5,921 bases of DNA from Cytophagales bacterium (GCA_011524675.1 WTJX01000318.1:1-5921), one strand, 5' to 3'; shown: positions 1 to 5,921, numbered from the stretch's first letter. The notes: generated from the sequence alone by a model not told the origin. Translations and numbers: made by a program.

Positions 1-25
1 CTAAGAGTTGTTCTACCATTAATAT

Positions 26-221
26 AAATAGATAGCAATGCTTTACCTATGACGTTTTTTTGTAACTTTCTTATAATCAGTGTGTTTCACTGAATTTAGA
101 AAGTACCAAAAAATAAATCACAAATAACAAACTTTTACTTTTTGTATTTTGCTATTTGTGATTTCGTCATTTTGCCTTTTTGTTTTTGGAAAAAACGGGG
201 GACTTGCAATGCTATCTATTT
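26..221. repeat. Nested imperfect palindrome downstream of the glycosidase gene
   Basis: Outer arms 26-41 and 206-221 are complementary at 15 of 16 positions. Inside them, CGTTTTTT at 53-60 pairs with AAAAAACG at 190-197 in nearly the same register (centres 123.5 and 125). The middle contains a separate hairpin at 115-164 and a small 6-bp stem at 77-82/88-93. No open reading frame of note lies here. This non-coding DNA lies between the glycosidase stop codon and the left edge of the window. It could be a small non-autonomous repeat or simply a compound terminator region; the sequence alone does not decide. The pairing is seen directly and the function is unknown. Confidence 0.5.
115..164 (-). 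terminator. AT-rich hairpin after the glycosidase gene, probable terminator
   Basis: The arms AAATCACAAATA (115-126) and TATTTGTGATTT (153-164) are perfectly complementary over 12 bp, and the stem continues after one mismatch with a few more pairs. It starts about 77 bases beyond the stop codon of the minus-strand glycosidase gene. It lacks a classical GC-rich stem and a clean U-tract, so termination is inferred from position and symmetry. It may work in both directions. Confidence 0.4.
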
Positions 222-240
222 GATAGTTTTTCCTCCTTTA

Positions 241-1686
241 TTACTTGAACTTTTTTGTGCTCTTTGAGGATAGCTTCACGATTACTAATGAATAAGGAGG
301 CAGAGAAGCTTTAAAACCACTTTTTGAAACGGTAAGCTTGGAGTATTGAGACAATGTAGGCTTTGGATCATGTGGAGAACTACCCGTGAAAACCCAGCTT
401 TCAAACTTTTTATTAGGAGTATAGCCTTCAATATGTACCTCTATCTTGCTCGTATTTAAAGACTTATTGATGAAATACATGCTTGCATTTCGTGTTTTAG
501 GGGTATAAGTACCATAACTATATATGTTATTATTTACCTTTTGATTCGGAATCATGAGTTTTTGCTGAGTCGTTTTATTCAGTATTTTCATGATCTCACC
601 AGTGATAGTGAAGTTGTTTTGTACGTCATTAGTAAAGGTACAAGCGATGTCTTCTGCTCCTACTTTTCGGTTGTATGGGGAGTGGGATCCCCAAAGATAG
701 GAGTATGATACATCATCATACTCTTGTTGAGATAATAATAAATCAAACAATGATAAGCCTTTGTAAAGTTCTAGTTTGTTATCGTCCCAGTTTCCAAAAA
801 CATTTGTTTCGGTAATGAGTATGGGCAAGTCTGGTTTTGTAGAAGTATTGACAACAATTTGTAACTTTTTAATATTGCTATTTAGGTTGCTTCCATCATG
901 TGCTACCCAATCCTCATACTTTTTGAAGGGAGGTCTAAATAAGTATTGGTGTGCAGTAGTGAAGTCCACTAGCTGTGGCATTTCCTTTAGTATGCTATAC
1001 AAGTAATGGTGGGTACCTAAAATACCAGGGCCGCATTTGATTGTAGGGTCTATCGCTTTCATTGCTTCAACAAAATCACGATATAGTGCCATGTACTCTT
1101 TTTTTGATAGTTCATCTTGATGATGATCTATCTCATTTCCTATTTCCCAATAAGCCACTTTGTAGTTTTTTTTCTTAGCATACCTAACCCACTCAACCGC
1201 AGTCTGTTTCAGCTCTTCATAGCTAGGACCGTTTTTGTACTTATACGAAAATACATTGACGACCACGAGTGGTTCTATTCTTCTTTTTTGGCATATATCC
1301 ATAAACTCATCAAAGTCCATGGCTTTTTTAAAACTGCCATCTTCTTTGTTGACACCCCACTGCCAATAAGGTGGTCTGGCAGTAGTGCCTACCTTGGGTT
1401 GTAAAGGACTACTGCCAAAAGGAGGAGTATCCCATAAATAATTATCTGCCATATGGCCATAGGGAAAACGCAATGACTTTAATCTCATCTCTGAAAAACG
1501 TACTGCGTTAGAGACTTTTTTTGTGTAGTGAATGTCAGAATCGACTAGCCAACAAGTATTGAGTGATGCAAAACCTTTTTCTATATTTCCTCTTCTTAAT
1601 TTGTCAACATCAAATGTTACACGCTGTTGAGCTACAACAAGATAAGGGAAGATAAAAAGGCTTATAAGTATTGATCTGTATCTCAT
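241..1686 (-). CDS. Exported clan GH-A glycoside hydrolase (GH51/GH39/GH79-like)
   Basis: This 481-residue protein is probably a retaining glycosidase acting on a polysaccharide or oligosaccharide outside the cytoplasm. Residues 1-19 form a signal peptide (basic start, hydrophobic core, VVA-Q cleavage site) with no lipobox Cys. The rest reads as a TIM barrel. LRFPYGHMADNYLW (72-85) resembles the early barrel strand of GH51 and GH79 enzymes. YWEIGNE (179-185) supplies the probable acid/base Glu185, His246 sits in TAHQY, and ITETN (291-295) supplies the probable nucleophile Glu293. The last ~100 residues, ending in PPYSLVIVKL, resemble the small beta-sandwich of GH51/GH39 arabinofuranosidases and xylosidases. 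No type IX secretion sorting domain is visible, so a periplasmic or freely secreted location is inferred. The gene stands alone, with no SusC/SusD or other carbohydrate genes in view. The substrate cannot be read from the sequence. The ATG is the only start that keeps the signal peptide. Confidence 0.85.
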   Translation of the reverse strand: MRYRSILISLFIFPYLVVAQQRVTFDVDKLRRGNIEKGFASLNTCWLVDSDIHYTKKVSNAVRFSEMRLKSLRFPYGHMADNYLWDTPPFGSSPLQPKVGTTARPPYWQWGVNKEDGSFKKAMDFDEFMDICQKRRIEPLVVVNVFSYKYKNGPSYEELKQTAVEWVRYAKKKNYKVAYWEIGNEIDHHQDELSKKEYMALYRDFVEAMKAIDPTIKCGPGILGTHHYLYSILKEMPQLVDFTTAHQYLFRPPFKKYEDWVAHDGSNLNSNIKKLQIVVNTSTKPDLPILITETNVFGNWDDNKLELYKGLSLFDLLLSQQEYDDVSYSYLWGSHSPYNRKVGAEDIACTFTNDVQNNFTITGEIMKILNKTTQQKLMIPNQKVNNNIYSYGTYTPKTRNASMYFINKSLNTSKIEVHIEGYTPNKKFESWVFTGSSPHDPKPTLSQYSKLTVSKSGFKASLPPYSLVIVKLSSKSTKKFK

Positions 1687-1802
1687 GCTAATATTGTTTT
1701 ATTTAAAAATATAGAATAGTTCCAATTAAGTGCATGAGCGACGAAATGAGGTCTTCATATCATCGGAATATAGACAGAACTGTTTTTTTATGTCTAAAAC
1801 CA
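1687..1802. other. Upstream region of the glycosidase gene, no clear promoter
   Basis: On the minus strand TATATTTT (1713-1706) matches the Bacteroidota -7 box TAnnTTTG except at the last base, about 20 bases before the start codon. No TTTG sits at the proper distance upstream, so the assignment is weak. No gene is visible here. Confidence 0.2.
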
Positions 1803-1964
1803 ATAAGTAGTCATCCAAAAATACTTATGATAAAAAACGGCTGTTTTAGTTCATCTCATCGTTAGAAATACGCGCTTTAGCTTGCTAAAGCTTTGCTTTC
1901 TACCTTGATCTGAACTAAAAACACTCATTTTTTAAAACACAATTATTTTTGTCTGCCTACTTAT
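1803..1964. repeat. Long imperfect palindrome (~160 bases), MITE-like or long hairpin
   Basis: The arms pair almost continuously about a centre near 1883. The pairs are 1803-1810 with 1957-1964 (8 bp), 1817-1823 with 1944-1950 (7 bp, same register), 1832-1837 with 1928-1933 (6 bp), TTTTAGTTCA 1844-1853 with TGAACTAAAA 1911-1920 (10 bp), TAGAAA 1863-1868 with TTTCTA 1897-1902, and GCTTTAGC 1874-1881 with GCTAAAGC 1884-1891 (8 bp, two-base tip). Only small internal loops and single-base bulges intervene. It has no coding capacity, and I see no convincing target-site duplication at the ends. It could be a miniature inverted-repeat element, the relic of a larger transposon, or a structured RNA or terminator. 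The symmetry is seen directly; mobility is inference. Confidence 0.7.
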
Positions 1965-2006
1965 GTGAAAATATTTATATTTTAATGTTTTAGGTCTGAG
2001 AATTCG

Positions 2007-2310
2007 GACAGACACTAATTCTACTTTACGAAGTTAAAACTAAACTCGGATTTTTATGCGTTAGGGATAGAAGCCATGTGCTCCCCCCGCAGTCTGGCTA
2101 GTTACTAAACTGACCTTTATTAGGTCAGTTCTTAACGTAACTCCCTCCTTTTTTGCCCCTCAAAGGGCAAAAAAGATACAGCAGGACTGAGTGGAAAGGA
2201 AACACACCTTAGTGTGTTTCTAACGAAGTGCCAGTCTGCGTGTATGCCTGTGAGAAGCCCGCCCCGAAGGGAAACGCCCTAAGTTCTTAAAGTAGAGTTA
2301 GCAGTCTATC
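2007..2310 (+). ncRNA. Multibranched structured element, candidate non-coding RNA or structured repeat
   Basis: A long closing stem pairs 2015-2036 with 2280-2301: 20 of 22 positions pair, including one G-U if read on the plus strand. Past a small internal loop it continues with 2010-2013/2304-2307 and 2007-2008/2309-2310. A second long-range stem pairs 2088-2098 with 2230-2240 (10 of 11, one U-U mismatch). Inside it lie three perfect hairpins: 2108-2116/2122-2130 (9 bp), 2148-2158/2165-2175 (11 bp) and 2199-2207/2212-2220 (9 bp, CTTA loop). Landmark strings are GCGTTAGGG (2058-2066), GATACAGCAG (2175-2184) and AACGCCCTAA (2273-2282). From memory only, such landmarks recur in intergenic structured repeats of Bacteroidota; I could not check this. 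No ORF is present. The region is visibly richer in G+C than its flanks. The plus strand is preferred because two wobble pairs fit it (2019/2297 and 2198/2221), but one mismatch (2009/2308) would be a wobble on the other strand, so orientation is not secure. It is not tmRNA, RNase P RNA, SRP RNA or tRNA by any motif I know. Confidence 0.6.
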
Positions 2311-2341
2311 AAAAATGTTCTGTTGTTTTTTGACAAGGGGG

Positions 2342-2390
2342 AACAAATTACAAAAATGCTTTATTTGGATTTTTATTTTTGTAATTTGTT
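2342..2390. terminator. Perfect 16-bp AT-rich hairpin after chorismate synthase
   Basis: The arms 2342-2357 and 2375-2390 are perfectly complementary over 16 bp around a 17-base loop. The hairpin lies about 46 bases past the aroC stop codon (minus strand) and about 30 bases past the end of the structured element at 2007-2310. It could therefore terminate aroC, the putative plus-strand RNA, or both. A U-tract is weak on either strand. A small 5-bp stem (2395-2399/2408-2412) lies between it and aroC. Confidence 0.5.
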
Positions 2391-2435
2391 ATTTCTAGCC
2401 TGCATAAGCTAGGGCATATATAATCGTTTAGATTT

Positions 2436-3512
2436 CTACAGTTTTCTTCCTTGATTTCTAAGAAAGAAATCAGCAATTACTAAGGCAGACATGGCATCTA
2501 CAATGGGTACGGCTCTAGGGACTACACAAGGGTCGTGTCGTCCTTTACCTGATACTATGGTAGCTTCTCCTTGGTCGTCAACACTTTCTTGATCTATCAT
2601 GATGGTCGCTACTGGCTTAAAGGCTACATTGAAATAGATATCTTGCCCATTGGATATACCGCCTTGTATGCCTCCAGAATAATTTGTTTTGGTTTTTATG
2701 GTACCACCTTCAGTATAGAAAGCATCATTATGTTCTGAACCTTTCATCTTTACCCCTTCAAAGCCACTGCCATATTCAAATCCTTTGACGGCATTGATAC
2801 TCAGCATTGCTTTGCCTAGTTCTGCATGTAGCTTATCAAAGACAGGTTCTCCTAGGCCTACGGGACAACCTTTGATTACTCCTGTAACCACACCACCGAT
2901 GGTGTCTCTGTTTTTTCTTGTTTCGTCTATTTTTTCTATCATCTGAGGTGCCATATCCTCATCTGGGCAGCGTAAGATATTGTCTTCTATTTTGCTAAGG
3001 TCTAGCTCTGTATAGTTTTTACTGAGTTTTAAGTCTCCTACTTGTGAGACATAGGATAGTACTTCTATGCCGAGGGTTTTTAAAAACAATTTTGCTACAG
3101 CTCCAGCAGCAACTCTAGCAGCGGTTTCTCTTGCAGAGCTTCTTCCGCCACCTCTATAATCTCTGACACCATATTTTTCTGTATAGGTATAGTCAGCGTG
3201 CGAAGGTCTAAATTTGTTGGCAATATGAGAATAGTCCTTACTTTTTTGGTCTTGATTCCAAATCATGAAGGTGAGCGGTGTACCTGTGGTCTTACCTTCA
3301 AACTCTCCCGAAAGAATCTCAAACTCATCGTTTTCTTTTCGCTGTGTTACTATTTTGGATTGTCCGGGTTTTCTTCTCGTCAACTCTTGTTGGATAAAGT
3401 CCGTATCTAGCGCTAAGCCTGCAGGACAACCATCTATGACAACTCCTATGCCTCTTCCATGTGATTCACCAAAAGTCGTAATTCTAAAAAATTTTCCGTA
3501 ACTATTATCCAT
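2436..3512 (-). CDS. aroC: Chorismate synthase
   Basis: This cytoplasmic enzyme converts 5-enolpyruvylshikimate-3-phosphate to chorismate with loss of phosphate, using reduced FMN. It is the last shared step toward aromatic amino acids, folate and quinones. The 358-residue length is normal for the family. All three family signatures are present: FGESHG at 14-19 (active-site His18), RPSHADYT (102-109, His105) followed by GGGRSSARETA (121-131), and GRHDPC (324-329) followed by VPRAVPIVDAMSA. The start is well placed, because the family begins with a short Gly-x-Phe-Arg-x-Thr-x-Phe-Gly segment, here residues 6-15. No other shikimate gene is in view and the gene appears to be transcribed alone. 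A -7 promoter box lies about 30 bases upstream. No Shine-Dalgarno sequence is seen, as is usual in Bacteroidota. I see nothing unusual in the protein. Confidence 0.97.
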   Translation of the reverse strand: MDNSYGKFFRITTFGESHGRGIGVVIDGCPAGLALDTDFIQQELTRRKPGQSKIVTQRKENDEFEILSGEFEGKTTGTPLTFMIWNQDQKSKDYSHIANKFRPSHADYTYTEKYGVRDYRGGGRSSARETAARVAAGAVAKLFLKTLGIEVLSYVSQVGDLKLSKNYTELDLSKIEDNILRCPDEDMAPQMIEKIDETRKNRDTIGGVVTGVIKGCPVGLGEPVFDKLHAELGKAMLSINAVKGFEYGSGFEGVKMKGSEHNDAFYTEGGTIKTKTNYSGGIQGGISNGQDIYFNVAFKPVATIMIDQESVDDQGEATIVSGKGRHDPCVVPRAVPIVDAMSALVIADFFLRNQGRKL

Positions 3513-3541
3513 TGATTCTCGTATTGAATATAAATTGTTTA

Positions 3542-3549
3542 CAAAGATA
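3542..3549 (-). promoter_or_regulatory. Candidate -7 promoter box of aroC
   Basis: Read on the minus strand, TATCTTTG matches the Bacteroidota -7 consensus TAnnTTTG exactly. It implies a transcription start near 3535 and a leader of about 22 bases before the aroC ATG. No TTTG is found at the expected -33 distance (that site reads AATG), so the promoter may be weak or rely on the -7 element. Confidence 0.5.
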
Positions 3550-3685
3550 ACGATAAAGCTGTTTTATTACATTCCATAATGAGTCTTTCTTTGAGTCATA
3601 CATCCCCTAAAAAGAACCCTTTTATTACTCATTTTCTTTGCTTTGGAGAAATTAATCTACAAAAACTTATATATTATATGTTTTA

Positions 3686-3717
3686 TTTGGATAAAAGACT
3701 ATTATTTGCTAATTTAG
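3686..3717 (+). promoter_or_regulatory. Candidate promoter of the 65-residue protein gene
   Basis: TTTG (3686-3689), a 20-base spacer and TAATTTAG (3710-3717) fit the Bacteroidota pattern TTTG-N19-21-TAnnTTTG with a single mismatch. A start near 3724 would give a leader of about 29 bases. The DNA is very AT-rich here, so a chance match is possible. Confidence 0.4.
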
Positions 3718-3752
3718 AATCATTATAATCAGCTTATTAATCCTCACATATT

Positions 3753-3950
3753 ATGTTAGAATTCAAAAAAAAGATACTTTCAAAAGTTAGTTTTGATCAT
3801 AAGTTGTTCGAAAAAGAGTTGGTAAAAGCAGTTAGATGGCTTGTACCAAAAGAAATTGCAGAACTTCGTATATGGTGCTATGAAAACTACGGGGAAAGAT
3901 ATAGAGAGATTTTAGATCATTGCTTCAAGCAATCTCGTGTTTTAGCTTAA
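3753..3950 (+). CDS. Small conserved-looking hypothetical protein, 65 residues
   Basis: I do not recognise a named family. The product is a small, soluble, highly charged protein with no signal peptide, membrane segment or cysteine cluster. Lys and Glu alternate with Leu, Ile and Phe in a way that suggests two or three amphipathic helices (roughly residues 15-29, 33-46 and 48-60). Aromatic and conserved-looking positions include RWLVPKE (28-34), WCYENYGERY (41-50) and a C-terminal DHCF. It is the only plus-strand gene in the window and seems to be a stand-alone unit, with a TTTG / TAnnTTTG-like promoter upstream and a strong intrinsic terminator starting 39 bases after the stop codon. No Shine-Dalgarno sequence precedes the ATG. 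The tidy promoter and terminator argue that it is a real gene; its function is unknown. Confidence 0.75.
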   Translation: MLEFKKKILSKVSFDHKLFEKELVKAVRWLVPKEIAELRIWCYENYGERYREILDHCFKQSRVLA

Positions 3951-3988
3951 TAATTTATTAAAAACAAAAGATTTCAAATTAATCATAT

Positions 3989-4019
3989 AACCTTCAAGAG
4001 ACATTTTGAAGGTTTTTTT
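3989..4019 (+). terminator. Intrinsic terminator of the 65-residue protein gene
   Basis: A perfect 9-bp stem AACCTTCAA (3989-3997) / TTGAAGGTT (4006-4014) with an 8-base loop runs straight into seven T residues (4013-4019), which makes it directional on the plus strand. The T-run overlaps the stop codon of the convergent queG gene (4018-4020). On the minus strand the hairpin follows the queG stop but lacks a U-tract. Confidence 0.85.
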
Positions 4020-4953
4020 ATTTCTCTTTCAAGAAGCTAATATTTCTTTTTAGCCCTTTGAGCTTTGTACGCTTGACAGCTGAGGATTCAAACAAAGTAT
4101 CAAACAGTTCCTCTGTTATTTCTTCCCAATCACCTTTGGTCATATGATTTAATGCTTCTTTCTGAGAAAAGGCAGATTCATGTGTAGGGCTAGAAAAACG
4201 GTTCCAAGGGCATACATCTTGACATATATCACACCCAAACATCCAATTTTCAAACTTTCCTTTGACCTCTTGGGGGATGGCTTCTTTTAGCTCTATGGTA
4301 AAATAAGAAATGCATTTACTGCCATCTACTACATAGGGTCTTGTAATAGCATCTGTAGGGCATGCGTCTATACATTTTGTACAAGTACCACAATAATCTT
4401 TGGTAGGAGCGTCTGGCTCTAAAGGAATATCGATAATCAGCTCTGCCAAAAAGAAAAAGCTACCATGCCCTTTAGAAATAAGGTTTGTATTTTTACCTAC
4501 CCACCCAAGTCCACTTTTTTGAGCCCATGCTTTTTCTAGTACTGGTGCAGAATCTACAAAAGCCCTACCATGAATTTCGCCTATTTGCTCATTCAAGTTT
4601 TTAAGTAACTGTTTGAGTTTTTTTCTTATGACTTTATGATAATCTTTGCCGTAGGCGTATTTTGAAAGTTTATAGTGTTGATTTTCGTTGAGTTCTTGCT
4701 TTGGATAGTAATTGTACATCAATGATACAACCGATTGCGCTCCTTCTACCAGCTTACGAGGGTCGAGCCTTTTGTCAAAATGGTTTGCCATATAAGACAT
4801 CTGCCCGTGCATTTGTTGATTGAGCCAATGCTCTAGCCTTGGAGCTTCTTCTTCTAAAAAATCGGCTTTAGAAATGCCACAAAAGTCAAAACCTAAACTT
4901 GCGGCTTCTTTTTTTAGAAGTTGTGAACGCTTGTATAACTCCATTGAAGACAT
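4018..4953 (-). CDS. queG: Epoxyqueuosine reductase
   Basis: This cytoplasmic, cobalamin-dependent iron-sulfur enzyme reduces epoxyqueuosine to queuosine at the wobble base of tRNAs for Asp, Asn, His and Tyr, the last step of queuosine synthesis. The N-terminal part carries the family hallmark FVDSAPVLEKAWAQKSGLGW (132-151), including Asp134, which matches the proposed catalytic acid, and then VGKN. A bis-[4Fe-4S] ferredoxin-like region follows: CGTCTKCIDACP (Cys188, 191, 194, 198), Cys214, and GCDICQDVCPWN (Cys241, 244, 248). The 311-residue length fits the short form without the C-terminal HEAT-like extension of the E. coli enzyme. It follows ruvB by 9 bases, so cotranscription is likely. 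An A-rich stretch, not a Shine-Dalgarno sequence, precedes the ATG. The ATG three codons downstream (Met4) is an equally possible start. Confidence 0.96.
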   Translation of the reverse strand: MSSMELYKRSQLLKKEAASLGFDFCGISKADFLEEEAPRLEHWLNQQMHGQMSYMANHFDKRLDPRKLVEGAQSVVSLMYNYYPKQELNENQHYKLSKYAYGKDYHKVIRKKLKQLLKNLNEQIGEIHGRAFVDSAPVLEKAWAQKSGLGWVGKNTNLISKGHGSFFFLAELIIDIPLEPDAPTKDYCGTCTKCIDACPTDAITRPYVVDGSKCISYFTIELKEAIPQEVKGKFENWMFGCDICQDVCPWNRFSSPTHESAFSQKEALNHMTKGDWEEITEELFDTLFESSAVKRTKLKGLKRNISFLKEK

Positions 4954-4962
4954 TGGCTTTTT

Positions 4963-5921
4963 TTAATCAAATAAAGTTCCTGACCTTGCTGGTGGTACTA
5001 TTTTTAGGTGCTTATACGCTAGCTCTGTAGCTTCTCTTCCTCTGGATGTTCTCTTGATATATCCTTCTTTGATAAGGAAAGGCTCATACACTTCTTCTAT
5101 GGTTTCGCCTTCCTCACCACATGCCGTGGCGATGGTAGATATTCCTACAGGTCCTCCTTTGAACTTTTCTATGATGGTTTGTAATATACGGTTGTCCATT
5201 TCATCCAAACCATTCTGATCTACATTCAGTGCATCTAGTGCCATCTTCGCGATGGCTAGCGTGATCGTACCATCACCTTTTACTTGGGCAAAATCTCTTG
5301 TTCTTCTGAGTAGATTATTCGCTATACGAGGAGTCCCTCTACTTCTTCGTGCGATTTCCATGGCAGCATTGTCATGAATAGGCGTTTCTAATAACTTACA
5401 CGAACGAGCTACTATCTTACTTAACAACTCAGCGTCATAATATTGTAAGCGTGCATTAATACCAAAACGTGCCCTCAGTGGTGAGGTGAGCAAACCTGCA
5501 CGAGTGGTAGCACCTATAAGTGTAAAGGGATTGAGCGACAGTTGTATGCTTCTTGCACTGGGGCCTGAGTCAAGCATGATGTCTATCTGATAATCCTCCA
5601 TAGCAGCATAAAGGTACTCCTCTACGATGGGGTTGAGACGATGTATCTCATCAATGAATAGAACATCAAAAGTTTCTAAATTGGTTAGCAATCCTGCCAA
5701 ATCACTAGGTTTGTCCAATACTGGTCCTGAGGTGATTTTGATATTTGCCTCTAACTCATTGGCAAGGATATTGGCAAGTGTAGTCTTTCCTAAGCCTGGA
5801 GGGCCATGAAGCAAGACATGATCTAAGGGTTCATTTCTTTTCTTTGCCGCATGAACAAAGATTTTTAGATTTTCTAATACTTGATCTTGCCCTGTGAAAT
5901 CATCAAAACTCAGAGGTCTGA
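4963..5921 (-). CDS. ruvB: Holliday junction branch-migration ATPase RuvB, 5' end cut by the window edge
   Basis: RuvB is the hexameric AAA+ motor that, with RuvA, drives branch migration of Holliday junctions during recombination and repair. The frame stays open to the right edge; 318 residues are visible, beginning RPLSFDDFTGQDQVLENL, a standard RuvB N-terminal region. Against a usual length near 340, only about 20 residues are missing. In visible numbering, Walker A is GPPGLGKT (39-46), Walker B is LFIDEIHR (87-94), the sensor 1/arginine-finger region is GATTRAGLLTSPLRARFG (136-153), and GTPRIANNLLRR (195-206) marks the small AAA+ lid. The C-terminal winged helix contains GGPVGISTIA (255-264) and GYIKRTSRGREAT (286-298). 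A TTG at 5814 could be mistaken for a start, but it would remove conserved sequence just before Walker A. It is the first visible gene of a pair with queG, 9 bases downstream. Confidence 0.97.
   Translation of the reverse strand, partial: RPLSFDDFTGQDQVLENLKIFVHAAKKRNEPLDHVLLHGPPGLGKTTLANILANELEANIKITSGPVLDKPSDLAGLLTNLETFDVLFIDEIHRLNPIVEEYLYAAMEDYQIDIMLDSGPSARSIQLSLNPFTLIGATTRAGLLTSPLRARFGINARLQYYDAELLSKIVARSCKLLETPIHDNAAMEIARRSRGTPRIANNLLRRTRDFAQVKGDGTITLAIAKMALDALNVDQNGLDEMDNRILQTIIEKFKGGPVGISTIATACGEEGETIEEVYEPFLIKEGYIKRTSRGREATELAYKHLKIVPPARSGTLFD

Noticed and set aside
1..19. A minus-strand ATG at 19-17 opening a short frame (MVEQLL) that runs off the left edge.
   Set aside because: Only six codons are visible, with no promoter or other support; it may or may not be a gene start.
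1117..1404. Plus-strand open frame of 95 codons antisense to the glycosidase gene (another lies at 776-1006).
   Set aside because: It is fully antisense to a well-supported gene, has a non-protein-like composition and no start signals, so it is a shadow frame.
79..2220. The shared 10-mer AGTGTGTTTC at 79-88 and 2211-2220 as a dispersed repeat.
   Set aside because: The match does not extend beyond 10 bases and each copy is explained by its own hairpin; chance is likely.
2007..2310. Identification as tmRNA, RNase P RNA, SRP RNA, a tRNA or a rRNA fragment.
   Set aside because: None of the conserved core motifs of these RNAs is found, and no acceptor or T-loop-like sequence is present.
1690..2435. 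CRISPR array or insertion sequence in the long gene-free stretch.
   Set aside because: There are no regularly spaced direct repeats and no transposase frame; the repeats are inverted and each is a single copy in the window.
3198..3501. Plus-strand open frames antisense to aroC.
   Set aside because: They lie opposite the conserved chorismate synthase motifs and have no independent support.
5812..5814. TTG as the start codon of RuvB.
   Set aside because: The frame upstream encodes the conserved RuvB N-terminal sequence right up to the window edge, so the gene is cut by the edge and does not start here.

Overview
The window looks like chromosomal DNA from a marine-type Bacteroidota, most likely a member of Cytophagales or a close relative (the order is an inference). 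The grounds are AT-rich DNA, starts without Shine-Dalgarno sequences, promoter elements of the TTTG / TAnnTTTG kind typical of the phylum, a short QueG without a C-terminal extension, and a ruvB-queG pair. Four of the five genes lie on the minus strand.

Layout from left to right. Positions 1-240 are non-coding and hold a nested imperfect palindrome (26-221) with an AT-rich terminator-like hairpin (115-164). Positions 241-1686 (minus) encode an exported clan GH-A glycoside hydrolase. Positions 1687-2435 form a 749-base stretch without a gene, densely filled with structure: a ~160-base imperfect palindrome (1803-1964), a ~300-base multibranched element (2007-2310) that folds like a structured RNA or a structured repeat and is visibly richer in G+C than its surroundings, and a perfect 16-bp terminator-like hairpin (2342-2390). 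Positions 2436-3512 (minus) encode chorismate synthase, with a good -7 promoter box just upstream. Positions 3753-3950 (plus) encode an unrecognised 65-residue protein with its own candidate promoter and a strong intrinsic terminator. Positions 4018-4953 (minus) encode epoxyqueuosine reductase QueG. Positions 4963-5921 (minus) encode RuvB, cut by the right edge of the window; it precedes queG by 9 bases in an apparent operon.

The protein genes are mostly housekeeping: the last step to chorismate, the last step of queuosine tRNA modification, and Holliday-junction branch migration. The exported glycosidase is the only accessory function. No phage, defence, CRISPR or transposase gene is visible. 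The part most deserving attention is the non-coding DNA on both sides of the glycosidase gene, above all the element at 2007-2310, whose paired arms, internal hairpins and sequence landmarks are too regular to be chance.
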